Shown: positions 26,385 through 34,908, numbered from the stretch's first letter. The stretch is DNA of 64,000 nucleotides from an uncultured Clostridia bacterium (GCA_949282385.1 CASDOP010000002.1:91248-155247), one strand, 5' to 3'. Notes: generated by a model not told the origin, from the letters alone. A program made the numbers and translations.

Positions 26385-26500
26385 AAAAAAATAAGGGCAA
26401 TTTACCCCGTATATGATAAATTTGCCCAGACGAACGACATCCTAACGCCATCCGCACTCCCTTGCGGTTATCCGCTTATATTCGTCGGTCATGCGGCGGC
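26385..26500 (-). promoter_or_regulatory. ZTP riboswitch (pfl motif) with overlapping terminator
   Basis: On the minus strand the pflA leader shows the ZTP-aptamer pattern. P1 is CCGCA/TGCGG (26492-26496 with about 26452-26456). It encloses TGACCGACGAA, a small hairpin GCGG-ATAA-CCGC, and GGGAG. After a linker comes TTCGTCTGGGCAA; its TTCGTC can pair with GACGAA as the pseudoknot. The GGGCAA is also the first arm of the terminator at 26395-26427. By family, ZTP accumulates when 10-formyl-THF is short and binding turns expression on. PFL supplies formate for that cofactor. Confidence 0.85.
26395..26427 (-). terminator. expression-platform terminator of the ZTP riboswitch
   Basis: GGGCAAATTTA pairs with TAAATTGCCC across a 12-nt loop and is followed by TTATTTTTTT, ending 15 nt before the pflA start. 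Confidence 0.85.
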
Positions 26501-26518
26501 TCTTTCAAAGTCAATCGT

Positions 26519-26547
26519 ATTGTATCATTAAATTAAAGTTATGTCAA
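26519..26547 (-). promoter_or_regulatory. promoter of the pfl operon
   Basis: Near-consensus TTGACA (26542-26547) and TACAAT (26519-26524) with a 17-bp spacer on the minus strand. The transcript would begin near 26512 and read the riboswitch. Confidence 0.85.
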
Positions 26548-26616
26548 TAAGTTTTTCACTAAATGTTGAATGAAAAATTTTTACAGCGCACAATATATTG
26601 TGTTATAAAGTAAAAT

Positions 26617-27066
26617 TTATACAAAATAATAAATAAGTCCCACAGCCACCCCGGAAAACACTCCGAACACTATTATAGCGCCCGCCACGGTGAACATTTT
26701 TGCCGCCATGCCGTATATCCAGCCTTCGGTTTTGAACTCTATCGCGGGAGATGCGACCGAATTGGCAAAGCCCGTTATCGGCACTATAGAACCGGCGCCA
26801 GCGTACCTGCCTATGCGGTCGTACACGCCCAATCCCGTGAGCAGACAGCCTATAAAAATCAGAACGACGGATACGCTGCCCGCAAGCACGTCGCCCGTAA
26901 GCCCCGCAAATTCGAACATATATCTTATGAACTGACCTATGCTGCATATAAGTCCGCCCACGCCGAAAGCCGCGAGACAATTTTTGAAATGCTTTGTTTT
27001 CGGCTCGCGGCTCTTTACGTATTCCAGGTAATTGCGGTTGTAATTTTCCCTGTGCTTACCTGTCAT
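26617..27066 (-). CDS. spoVAC: stage V sporulation protein AC
   Basis: 149 aa membrane protein with about four hydrophobic helices. The family core GSIVPITGFANSVASPAIEF near residue 92 and GMAAKMFTVAGAIIVFG near 118 identify SpoVAC. SpoVA proteins form the channel moving dipicolinic acid into and out of the spore. The start has GGGAGG upstream. spoVAD and spoVAE do not follow it, so this copy is detached from the usual operon. It is evidence that the organism belongs to a spore-forming lineage. Confidence 0.9.
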   Translation of the reverse strand: MTGKHRENYNRNYLEYVKSREPKTKHFKNCLAAFGVGGLICSIGQFIRYMFEFAGLTGDVLAGSVSVVLIFIGCLLTGLGVYDRIGRYAGAGSIVPITGFANSVASPAIEFKTEGWIYGMAAKMFTVAGAIIVFGVFSGVAVGLIYYFV

Positions 27067-27180
27067 TTTTTTCGCCTCCCTGTTTGGGCGGCTTTATAAA
27101 ACTTTCCCGCTCGTCGCGGCGGGTAAGATCTATCTCTCGCCTCATACCGATATTTTGGGCAGTAAGGCGGATATTTATAC

Positions 27181-27948
27181 CTAACCGAAGGCTATATCGA
27201 GTATCATCATGAGCGCGAAGCCCGCAACCGTTCCTAAGGTTGCCTTTATTTTGCCGCCCGCAAAACTCTGCGGAATAAGCTCCGAGCTGACGACGGCGAG
27301 CATCGCACCCGCCGAAAACGCCAGCGCGAAGGGAAGCGCCTGACTTATGAAACTGACGGCGAGCGCGCCGACCAGACCTGCGACTATTTCCACCGCGCCG
27401 GAAAGCTGACCTATGAAAAAGCTGTTGAAGTGCGAAAAGCCGTTCGCCCTTAACGGAAAGGCGACGCACATGCCCTCGGGAAAGTTCTGTATGCCTATGC
27501 CGATGGCGAGCATGAGCGCGGAAATAATTCCGTCGCCGCCCGCTAGAGCAGCGAACGCAACGCCCACAGCCATGCCTTCGGGTATGTTGTGTATGGTTAC
27601 GGCGACGCAGGTTACCGCGCCCGAACGCGCGCTTTTGTCGCCCGAAAACAGGTTAAGTTTTTCTACGGCTATGTCCGTTACGACAATGAGAAGTCCGCCC
27701 GCGATGAAGCCCGAAGTTAAAGTTATGTATGAATATTCCCCTCCACTCTCGAGCGCGGGAAGAAGCAGCGAAAAAAAGGACGAAGCCATCATTATGCCCG
27801 CGGCGGCCGACATCATGAAGCCGAACGCCGAGCCGTTTACTTTTTTGCAGATGAACACAAGCGCCGCGCCCGCAGCCGTCATCGCCCACGTGAAAGTGCA
27901 GGCGAGCGCAGCCTGTTGCCAGCTCTGCAAACCGACAAACCAATCCAA
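27181..27948 (-). CDS. ZIP-family metal transporter (ZupT-like)
   Basis: About 255 aa from a TTG at 27948 preceded by GGGGG; the open frame extends further but lacks another good start. Roughly eight membrane segments are visible. The metal-path motifs HNIPEGMAVGVAF (TM4) and QNFPEGMCVAFPL (TM5) identify the ZIP/ZupT type that imports zinc and other divalent cations. No metal-regulatory site was recognised upstream. The start codon is the least certain part. Confidence 0.88.
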   Translation of the reverse strand: MDWFVGLQSWQQAALACTFTWAMTAAGAALVFICKKVNGSAFGFMMSAAAGIMMASSFFSLLLPALESGGEYSYITLTSGFIAGGLLIVVTDIAVEKLNLFSGDKSARSGAVTCVAVTIHNIPEGMAVGVAFAALAGGDGIISALMLAIGIGIQNFPEGMCVAFPLRANGFSHFNSFFIGQLSGAVEIVAGLVGALAVSFISQALPFALAFSAGAMLAVVSSELIPQSFAGGKIKATLGTVAGFALMMILDIAFG

Positions 27949-28092
27949 AATTTTATCCCCCGTAAAAAGCGTATTATACTCCAATCTATGCCGTCCGTGC
28001 CATCGGATGACACAAAAAAATATCGGATGTTTCGCTGTTCGTCGGGGGATATGTGCCGTCCTATCGCAATTTTGCCGACTTACAAAAAAACA

Positions 28093-28121
28093 GCCGCCGC
28101 GCATTTGAAATGCGCGGCGGC
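28093..28121 (-). terminator. thyA-folA terminator
   Basis: A 14-bp arm pair GCCGCCGCGCATTT/AAATGCGCGGCGGC around a short loop, then seven T on the minus strand. Confidence 0.85.
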
Positions 28122-28147
28122 GAAAAATTTATGACTTTTCAATGAGG

Positions 28148-28651
28148 TTATTCAAGCGGCTGAAGGTCGTGATTTATATATTTGTTGAAAGTTATCGTGT
28201 AGCCGTTGGTTTCGACGGGTTGGGAAGTTTCTGCAAGCGAAAAGCGAGAAGACTTGTCGAGGTCGCAGAAAAATCTGTCCGCGCCTCCAACCGCGTTTAC
28301 TTTGGTTACGAGAACGCACTCGCAATAGGGCAAAAGCATGGAATAGATGAGCGCGCCGCCTATTACGTATATGCTGTCCGAAGGGTATTTTTTAAGCTCG
28401 GACATGAGCTGTTCGCGGCTGCGGACGGTTATTCTGTCGTCGCTTTCGGGCAGAGATTTGCTAAGAACGATGTTGGTTCTGTTTTTGAGCGGCTTGCCGC
28501 CCGGGAAAGATTTTAATGTGTTCGCGCCCATAACTACGACGTTGCCCGTCGTTGTGTTTTTAAAAAATTTCATGTCGGCGGGAAGAGAAAACATCAAAGT
28601 ATTATCCCTGCCTATGCCCCACTGCTCGTCTACCTGAACTATGGCTTTCAT
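28148..28651 (-). CDS. folA: dihydrofolate reductase
   Basis: 167 aa. It starts MKAIVQVDEQWGIGRDNTL (substrate/NADPH strand and loop) and has VVVMGANTLKS and YVIGGALIYSMLLPYC. It regenerates tetrahydrofolate from the dihydrofolate made by ThyA. It is 8 bp downstream of thyA, with a GAGGT site before the ATG. Nearby trimethoprim-resistance context is absent, so it is the housekeeping enzyme. Confidence 0.94.
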   Translation of the reverse strand: MKAIVQVDEQWGIGRDNTLMFSLPADMKFFKNTTTGNVVVMGANTLKSFPGGKPLKNRTNIVLSKSLPESDDRITVRSREQLMSELKKYPSDSIYVIGGALIYSMLLPYCECVLVTKVNAVGGADRFFCDLDKSSRFSLAETSQPVETNGYTITFNKYINHDLQPLE

Positions 28652-28659
28652 ATTTTACC

Positions 28660-29490
28660 TCATTCCGCAACGGGAATTGTATATTTTTTATCGTTACACT
28701 TGTAGTCGACCAGTTTAAAACTGTCCACCGTGAAGTCGTAAAAATTCTTTATGTCGGGGTCAACTTCCAGCCTGGGCGCGGGATACATTGGCATTTTTAT
28801 GATCTCTTCGACTATGGGTATATGCCTGTCGTAAATGTGCGCGTCGGCTATGACGTGAACGAGTTCGCCCGCCTTTAGTCCGCTTACCTGCGCGAGCATG
28901 ATTAAAAGCACGGCGTACTGCGCGACGTTCCAGTTGTTTGCCGTAAGCATGTCGTTTGAACGCTGGTTCAGAATGCCGTTGAGCCTGTCGCCCGAAACGT
29001 TGAAGGTCATCGAATATGCGCAAGGATATAAATTCATTTCGTGCAGGTCGGCAAAATTATAGATATTTGTCATAATTCTGCGGCTCGCGGGGTTGTTTTT
29101 AAGGTCGTAAATCACCCTGTCCACCTGATCGAAATCGCCCTCTTTATAGTGGTGCTTTATGCCCAGCTGATAGCCGTACGCCTTGCCGATAGAGCCGTTT
29201 TCATCCGCCCACTGGTCCCATATTTTGGAATGAAGGTCGCGGACGTTGTTGCTCTTTTTCTGCCATATCCAAAGCAATTCGTCTATAGCTGTTTTTAGCG
29301 CCGTGCGGCGCACGGTCAGAATGGGAAATTCTTGAGAAAGATCGTATCTGTTGACTATTCCGAATTTTTTTACCGTGTGCGCGGGCGTGCCGTCGCTCCA
29401 TCTCGGGCGAACAGGAAGGTTTGTGTCCCACACGCCGTTAGTCATTATATCCTTCATGTTAGCGACAAAAATTTCATCAGCCCTGCTCAT
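28660..29490 (-). CDS. thyA: thymidylate synthase
   Basis: 276 aa. The catalytic cysteine is in NLYPCAYSMTF, followed by the nucleotide-binding LNQRSNDMLTANNWNVAQYA and the late HIYDRHI segment. It makes dTMP from dUMP with methylene-THF, producing dihydrofolate for FolA next door. The catalytic neighbourhood differs from the E. coli LPPCH form but keeps Cys. Start supported by GGAG upstream. Confidence 0.94.
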   Translation of the reverse strand: MSRADEIFVANMKDIMTNGVWDTNLPVRPRWSDGTPAHTVKKFGIVNRYDLSQEFPILTVRRTALKTAIDELLWIWQKKSNNVRDLHSKIWDQWADENGSIGKAYGYQLGIKHHYKEGDFDQVDRVIYDLKNNPASRRIMTNIYNFADLHEMNLYPCAYSMTFNVSGDRLNGILNQRSNDMLTANNWNVAQYAVLLIMLAQVSGLKAGELVHVIADAHIYDRHIPIVEEIIKMPMYPAPRLEVDPDIKNFYDFTVDSFKLVDYKCNDKKYTIPVAE

Positions 29491-29545
29491 TGGTGTTCTC
29501 CGTAATTTTTAAATATTTTACCACACAAAATTGCGCCCGTCAAAT

Positions 29546-30328
29546 TTAAAACGCGTCCTTTTGCGCGTCTTTGCGCATTTTGCCGTTCATCTTTAATTTA
29601 AGCGACTGCGGAAGCAACCGCGACAGCGCCACTGCAATTTTGTTCGCGCCGCCCAAAACAACTTTTCTTTTGCCCTTATCGCAGGCATTTAAAGCCTTTT
29701 CAGCTATAAATTGAGGCTGTTTTGCGGCAATTCTGCCCCAGACGCCCTGATTTTTTATATATTCGCACACGTCGGGGCGGGTATATACCGCGCCCGGAAG
29801 CACGGCGGTTACGGTTATGTTTTTGCCCCTGCACTCCTCGCTTAAAGCGCAGGAAAAACTTGTGAGCGCGCCCTTCGCCGCCGCATATACGGCAAAATAC
29901 GGCATTGGCATTTCGCCGCACACCGAGGATATGTTAATTATGCGCAGCTTATCCGCCCTGCGGTTTATACAGAACAGCGAAAGCGACGCCGCAGCCTCGA
30001 AATTTATGCGTATCTGAAAGGTCAGCTTTTGCTCGTCGTAGAGGCAAAATTCTTTCTGAATATCCGCGCCCGCTACGTTTATGAGGCGACAAAAGGACAG
30101 CCCCTCCGTTTGCGCGAACAGCTTTTCGCGCTCGGACGAGCGAGTGAGGTCGCAGGCATAGATTTTGATTTCGGCGTCGGGCTTTACGGAGAGAAGATAT
30201 TGCCTTAGCGTTTGGAGTTTTTCGCCGCTCCTGCCCGTAAGAAAGAGATTTTCTCCCCTGCAAAGGCACTCGAGGGCGAACGCTCTGCCTATAACTCCCG
30301 TCGCGCCGCTTATAAGCGTGTAGTCCAT
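29546..30328 (-). CDS. short-chain dehydrogenase of the DltE/YqjQ-like type
   Basis: 260 aa from the ATG at 30328; the open frame upstream has no support. NAD(P) motif SGATGVIGRAFA, NVAGADIQ, catalytic Ser in NISSVCGEMP and the YAAAKGA motif are visible. After LPGAVYTRP there is a basic C-terminal tail (KMNGKMRKDAQ) with a hydrophobic stretch before it. The substrate is unknown; it stands alone after thyA on the same strand with a 55-bp gap. Confidence 0.82.
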   Translation of the reverse strand: MDYTLISGATGVIGRAFALECLCRGENLFLTGRSGEKLQTLRQYLLSVKPDAEIKIYACDLTRSSEREKLFAQTEGLSFCRLINVAGADIQKEFCLYDEQKLTFQIRINFEAAASLSLFCINRRADKLRIINISSVCGEMPMPYFAVYAAAKGALTSFSCALSEECRGKNITVTAVLPGAVYTRPDVCEYIKNQGVWGRIAAKQPQFIAEKALNACDKGKRKVVLGGANKIAVALSRLLPQSLKLKMNGKMRKDAQKDAF

Positions 30329-30369
30329 GCAACGATTATACCACGGCTCAGGCGATTTGTACACATTCT

Positions 30370-31029
30370 TTATGAAAATTGCGCATTTATTACGCAATCG
30401 CACAACGCAATCTGTAATGCGCGTACGTCGCGGGCATAGACGAAGCCGACTGAAAGTTCGTCCGCTTTGGAGAGAATGTAATCGAGATCGGCGCGGATTG
30501 GCGAAGAAAAACTGCTCTTTGCGAGCGCGCGCAGCGGCAATACCGCCGCAGCGACAAGCTCCCTCGCGCTCTGCTGGCTTATCCGTCCTTTATCGAGATA
30601 ATTTGCCGTTTCGTACATGATTTCAGCCGTCTGGCAGAGCGTGTTGAGGCAGCCGTAAATTTCTTCAGCAGACTGCGCATTTCCATCAGATAAGTCGTAG
30701 CCGTTGACTGCAATGTCGAGAACGGTACATTCCAGACCGCTGTCCTTAAGAGAAGAACAGACCGACTGCGCCTCCTCCTTTTGGTAATAGCAGGCGAAAG
30801 TTATGTAATATTTACCCTCGCAACTTATGATATAGCCTGCGCCGCCCAGGCTCTGCACCGCCGAGGACACGGACGATGCGGAATGAGCGTCGTCCTGCGT
30901 TTTATAGCACACAAAATAAAAACTTGCACTAAAATTGAGCCTCTTCCCGCCGCATGAACAGGCGAAGAAGACTATTGTTACGCATGCGGCAAGACAGAGC
31001 AACACAAAACATTTTACCTTTTTGTTCAT
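30370..31029 (-). CDS. small lipoprotein with SPOR-like region
   Basis: 219 aa. A signal peptide and lipobox-like cysteines (VTIVFFACSCGG, residues 17-28) indicate membrane attachment. Residues about 35-110 have the length and pattern of a SPOR peptidoglycan-binding domain (FYFVCYKT then AQSVCSSLKDSGLECTVL), but this is only a fold-level impression. The rest is helical. No Shine-Dalgarno is visible and a TATAAT lies 8 nt before the ATG. No function is recognised. Confidence 0.7.
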   Translation of the reverse strand: MNKKVKCFVLLCLAACVTIVFFACSCGGKRLNFSASFYFVCYKTQDDAHSASSVSSAVQSLGGAGYIISCEGKYYITFACYYQKEEAQSVCSSLKDSGLECTVLDIAVNGYDLSDGNAQSAEEIYGCLNTLCQTAEIMYETANYLDKGRISQQSARELVAAAVLPLRALAKSSFSSPIRADLDYILSKADELSVGFVYARDVRALQIALCDCVINAQFS

Positions 31030-31159
31030 ACGCTATTATTATATTGAGCGGCGCAAAGCTATATAATTTTTTGCGCGGTATTTTCAAGGAAGTATACATA
31101 ATTTAATGAATTTTAAATTAAAAGCGCAGCTACAAATCATCGTTAGTTTAAATGCAAAA

Positions 31160-31189
31160 GGGCGGCGCAATCGCGAGATTGCGCCGCCC
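31160..31189 (-). terminator. terminator after the 1029-aa lipoprotein gene
   Basis: 12-bp stem GGGCGGCGCAAT/ATTGCGCCGCCC with a 6-nt loop, then CTTTTGC on the minus strand. Confidence 0.75.
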
Positions 31190-31204
31190 TATTAATTTAA
31201 TTTT

Positions 31205-34200
31205 TTAAGCTACGGGAACGACGTTGCAGGACACGTCGACGTTTACGCTCTGACTGTAGGACGCGTCGGAATATTTTATGCCGTAAATCGTAAGCTCTTC
31301 AAGCGTTATGATCTTCTGACTGCCAACGCCACTCACATTCAGCGCTGCGACGGACGAACCCGACTTGCCTATCGAAGCGCCGCCGACGGACGAAGTTATG
31401 AGTATGTCGCACCAGCTCGCATTGACAGTAAACGAACCGACGCTGTGTCCGCACAGGTCAAATTCTTTGGAAAAGTTGCTGTAAGGATAGAGCGTGATCG
31501 AACCTTCGATGTCAGCGCTGAGGCGTATGGTATCCGCGTAATTGGCAAAATCATATATGTCGTCCGCACTTTCGGCGTACAGCACCACCTTTCCGCTTCC
31601 GCTGTACAGCGAAGAACTTCTTAAAGTATTTTCGCCGTCGATTATTATCTCGCCGTTGTTTACCACCTTGAACCCCTTTAACTTTTCGCCGTCGCGGAAG
31701 TTTAATTTGTAAGAACCGATATTTAGTACCGTGTTGGAACATACGATTATGGTTATGACATTGTAAGTATCGTTCACCGCGGTTATATCGGCAGTCATCG
31801 TAACCGTGCTGTAATTGCAAAGCTGCGATCCGCTGCGCACGTTGGCGAGAGCGGCGATAAGCTCTTCCGCCGTCGATACTTCCGCGCTGCCGCCGCGCAC
31901 TTCGTATTCATCTACTTTCACTCCGAAATATTTAGTCGAGAATGTTGGCACGGAAGAAATTATTTTCGCCTTGTTGTCGGGCAGGGAAATTTCACGCCAG
32001 TTTTCGTAATTGACGCTGTAATCCTGATTGGTCAGGACATATGTGCCGTCGTAAATGGTTATCTTAGGTTTAGGCGTACCCTGTTCGTCGTATATCGCGA
32101 AAGGATCGGAAATCGACGATACGAGCGTGGATATGTCGCGACGAACGTAAATTACGCCCTCTCCCTCTATGCCTTCGGTCTGCGCGTTGAGATAGAGCGT
32201 TCCGTTATTTATTATGCGCGAACCTGAAGCAGTTTCTATGACGTTTTCCTCTGCATAATTGACGAACGAGCCGTTAATTTCCAGCTGTCCGACCACATAG
32301 AAAGAGGGTGATTTATTGACGAGGCTGACGCCTTCGGCAACAATCAATTTTTGCCACGAGCTTATGTGTATTTCCTGCGTCAGTTCCATATCGGCGATAA
32401 GGGTGAGTTCGCCGTAGTTGTTGTCTTCCAACTTCGAAAGGTCTGCAATAGCAGTAATTTCGTAAGGCGCGCGCTCGACGGTATAGTCTAAAGACAGGCT
32501 GCCTTTATACAGCTTGCTGCCGCCGTTGAAAGTTATTATTACTTCGTATGCGCCCGCGTCCACAGGTCTGCCGCTCAAAGGCGTTCCGTCGCTTCTTGCG
32601 TAGCTTACGCTGTAGGTAGCGTAAGGCACGTTTGACGCTTTAAAGACCAATGAGGCATACTGCGACTTACCGTCGTAGACGACGCTCGATTGTTCAAGCG
32701 AAACGTCCTCCTCCGTTATCTGACTGCGCACGACTACTCCGCCCTCGAACATGGCAGGGGCTTGGTCGGTATAGAGTTTTCCCTCTATCTGAACGGTCTT
32801 ATCCGACTGCATCTGCGCATCGTCATAGTTAAATATTTCGCCGACGCAATCCGTCTGTCCGAAATTGGAAAAACTGCCTTTATTAATAAAGGTGCCGCCG
32901 TTTGCGAAGTTTTCGTTGTTGACAAACTGTCCCTCGTTGGTCATCTCGCCGGAATTTTTCCACGAGCCGTTGTTTTCGCAATTTCCCTCAAGCCGAGCGC
33001 TGCCTTCGACGATTACGCTGCCGCAATTTATCATGTTGCCGCTGTGCAGCATTGCACCCGTAACAGAAAGAGTGCCGTAGACGGTTATGTCGCCTTTAAT
33101 CGCATTTCCGCTCGTCTGTTCGACAACGACGGTGAGGTAGTCGGGAATTGTAATGTCATCTTCAACCGCGCGGGAAAGATTTGCTATTGTAATTTTATAG
33201 CAACTCTCGGAACTTATAGCCTTCTTCAGCGAAGCCTCGTCATACACGGCAATCTCCGCTCGGTCGATGGTGAAGTTTACTGTCTGCTCGCCCGTAAAAT
33301 AGCGCGAATATTTGTCCATCGTTACTTTTACGGAAGCCTCTCCCGCATATAAGTTATCGAAGTATGAGTATGAATACTCGTTTGACTGATTTATCTTCTG
33401 ACCTTCAGAAAAAACGCTTACATCTGGACAAACGGCTCCACCCGTATACGTTGCGGAATAAAACGACAGGATTATATCGCTCGCGGCTAACGGGCGGCGG
33501 TTATAGCAGGCGGACATTTTTCCGCTGCCGCTCACCTCGCCGTCGCTGTAAAAAGCAGAAGACGCCACAGAAAAATTCACATTGCCGCTGTTTTCGAACG
33601 CGCCGCAGTTGAAAAATACGGTTTCGTCCCGCATGAAAATTTTTCCCGCATTGAAAAAAGAACCGTAGCTGTAGACTTCGCACTTTTCGCCGTCGGATTT
33701 CTGCGATATGATTATCTCCCCCTCGTTGGTAACCGTTCCGTTATTAATAAAGGAGAAACCTGCGCAATCGAGAGTGCATACAGAAGATATTGTAACGCTC
33801 TCGCCCTCAGCTATTTCAATATCCGAGCGCAGACTGACGGAAGAATAGTTGCCGCTCGATGCGTAGCGTTCAAGCTCGGAGAAAGAAGTTACCATCTGTT
33901 CTTCGTCCGAGGGAAGAATTTCAAAATTGATAATGAGGCTGCCCGTAAAAGATGAAGAAGGTTTTGCCGTTACCTTTGCCGAGGCAATACCTGCGTTGAC
34001 GTTGTTTGAATACTCAATATCGAAATTGGTGTCCGAAGCCGTACCCGTTGACTGCGCGACGCGTCCGCCGTCGTACGTAATGACGAAAGCCCGCGTTTTT
34101 GGCGTGCCGTCATAGACGGGATCGGGATCGGAAGACAAACGGTAGCCTATGAGTGGCGAAGTCAGATCCGTCTTTCCCGCTGCGCTTCCTACGCCGCCTC

Positions 34201-34294
34201 CGATACTGCCTAAAGAACCTTCACAAGCGCATAAAAGCGCCGCCGCACAACTTATTACGGTAAGGGTAATCAGAGTTGCAATAAACTTTTTCAT
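31205..34294 (-). CDS. large lipoprotein with YDG/MBG-type repeats and beta-solenoid segments
   Basis: 1029 aa. Signal peptide and lipobox (AALLCACEG, cleavage before Cys24). It alternates two kinds of module. Ig-like YDG/MBG repeats have a YDG or YTG near the start, a VNAG/LYAG/VDAG turn, and a closing F-TI/YTV (residues about 60-130, 275-345, 535-605, 735-800). Between them are right-handed solenoid stretches such as FINNGTVTNEGEI and NENFANGGTFINKGSF. The last 200 residues are also solenoid-like. This is a surface or adhesin-like architecture; binding partner unknown. Start supported by AGGGAG upstream. Confidence 0.75.
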   Translation of the reverse strand: MKKFIATLITLTVISCAAALLCACEGSLGSIGGGVGSAAGKTDLTSPLIGYRLSSDPDPVYDGTPKTRAFVITYDGGRVAQSTGTASDTNFDIEYSNNVNAGIASAKVTAKPSSSFTGSLIINFEILPSDEEQMVTSFSELERYASSGNYSSVSLRSDIEIAEGESVTISSVCTLDCAGFSFINNGTVTNEGEIIISQKSDGEKCEVYSYGSFFNAGKIFMRDETVFFNCGAFENSGNVNFSVASSAFYSDGEVSGSGKMSACYNRRPLAASDIILSFYSATYTGGAVCPDVSVFSEGQKINQSNEYSYSYFDNLYAGEASVKVTMDKYSRYFTGEQTVNFTIDRAEIAVYDEASLKKAISSESCYKITIANLSRAVEDDITIPDYLTVVVEQTSGNAIKGDITVYGTLSVTGAMLHSGNMINCGSVIVEGSARLEGNCENNGSWKNSGEMTNEGQFVNNENFANGGTFINKGSFSNFGQTDCVGEIFNYDDAQMQSDKTVQIEGKLYTDQAPAMFEGGVVVRSQITEEDVSLEQSSVVYDGKSQYASLVFKASNVPYATYSVSYARSDGTPLSGRPVDAGAYEVIITFNGGSKLYKGSLSLDYTVERAPYEITAIADLSKLEDNNYGELTLIADMELTQEIHISSWQKLIVAEGVSLVNKSPSFYVVGQLEINGSFVNYAEENVIETASGSRIINNGTLYLNAQTEGIEGEGVIYVRRDISTLVSSISDPFAIYDEQGTPKPKITIYDGTYVLTNQDYSVNYENWREISLPDNKAKIISSVPTFSTKYFGVKVDEYEVRGGSAEVSTAEELIAALANVRSGSQLCNYSTVTMTADITAVNDTYNVITIIVCSNTVLNIGSYKLNFRDGEKLKGFKVVNNGEIIIDGENTLRSSSLYSGSGKVVLYAESADDIYDFANYADTIRLSADIEGSITLYPYSNFSKEFDLCGHSVGSFTVNASWCDILITSSVGGASIGKSGSSVAALNVSGVGSQKIITLEELTIYGIKYSDASYSQSVNVDVSCNVVPVA

Positions 34295-34475
34295 ATTCTC
34301 CCTGCCTTATGCGAGCATTCTTGCCGCGTTGTTCTGTAATTTTATTGTAACAGAAATTTACGAAAAATCAATATGCAAATATTATTAATAATTTCCAAAC
34401 TGCCTGCATTATCCTTTTTTTTCAATCCGCAGTTGACGCCTTTCCGTCCGAATTGGCAATATTTTAAAACCAGAC

Positions 34476-34545
34476 TTTTGTCGCCACGCAAAACATTTTT
34501 TGCGGGGACCCCGACTTTTTAATCAGCAGGGTGTACAGTTCGAAT
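34476..34545. repeat. element A, copy 1 (hairpin plus inverted tRNA-like piece)
   Basis: About 70 bp, about 90% identical by eye to 34909-34980. It has a CGCAAAA/TTTTTTGCG hairpin, then GGGGACCCCG, then AATCAGCAGGGTGTACAGTTCGAAT, which reads like the anticodon-arm 3' half, variable loop and T-loop of a tRNA on the plus strand, opposite to the intact tRNA-Thr. The 180 bp between 34295 and 34475 show nothing recognisable apart from promoter-like AT-rich DNA. Confidence 0.7.
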
Positions 34546-34569
34546 TTTGATTTGTTACATGCAAAAAAT

Positions 34570-34591
34570 GCCTCAACCGAAAGGTTGAGGC
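34570..34591. terminator. hairpin terminator between element A1 and tRNA-like unit 1
   Basis: GCCTCAACC/GGTTGAGGC stem with GAAA loop; T6 follows on both strands. Confidence 0.75.
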
Positions 34592-34597
34592 GTTTTT

Positions 34598-34696
34598 TGG
34601 AGCTACTGACCGCATTCGTAAGGAGCGCAGCGACGGAATAGCGATTGTTACGCTCTGCGTCAATCGCGTCACTTTATTTCGTCTATGGGCAGTAGC
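34598..34696 (-). repeat. tRNA-like unit 1 derived from tRNA-Thr
   Basis: 99 nt on the minus strand. It begins with the seven acceptor bases GCTACTG and ends CAGTAGC-T-CCA exactly as the intact tRNA-Thr at 35034-35109, with part of the T-arm (GAATGCGGT). The D-arm and anticodon arm are replaced by about 70 nt that fold into a long hairpin (GCGATTG-ACGC...GCGT-CAATCGC inside a GACG/CGTC stem). It cannot be a normal tRNA. The full tandem unit is 140 bp and includes a trailing hairpin GCCGATTTG/CAAATCGGC. Confidence 0.75.
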
Positions 34697-34737
34697 GAGT
34701 AAAAGAGCCGATTTGTTGATGACAAATCGGCTTATAA

Positions 34738-34836
34738 TGGAGCTACTGACCGCATTCGTAAGGAGCGCAGCGACGGAATAGCGATTGCTACGCTATGCGT
34801 CAATCGCGTCACGTTATTTCGTCTATGGGCAGTAGC
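34738..34836 (-). repeat. tRNA-like unit 2 derived from tRNA-Thr
   Basis: Second tandem copy of the unit at 34598-34696, differing at only a few positions. The hairpin stem is preserved and differences fall mainly in loops. Acceptor stem GCTACTG/CAGTAGC and encoded TCCA end are intact. It is likewise followed on the minus strand by a GCCGATTTG/CAAATCGGC hairpin and CTTTTA. Confidence 0.75.
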
Positions 34837-34876
34837 GAGTAAAAGAGCCGATTTGTCATAGGCAAATCGGCTTATA

Positions 34877-34908
34877 ATGGAGCTACTGACCGCATTCGAA
34901 CTGGTGAC
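34877..34908 (-). repeat. 32-bp duplicate of the tRNA-Thr 3' end
   Basis: Matches the last 32 nt of the intact tRNA-Thr (T-arm and acceptor 3' strand with CCA) except two adjacent bases (GC for AG on the plus strand). It is the kind of footprint left when an element integrates into a tRNA 3' end. Confidence 0.75.

Noticed and set aside
26371..26457. N-terminal extension of PflA
   Set aside because: It reads through the ZTP riboswitch and terminator; GGAGG precedes the ATG at 26370.
34598..34696. Additional functional tRNA gene
   Set aside because: Acceptor stem and CCA are present but no D-arm or anticodon arm can be formed.
34598..34878. CRISPR array
   Set aside because: Units are 140 bp, only two full copies, with no short-repeat/spacer pattern and no cas genes in the window.
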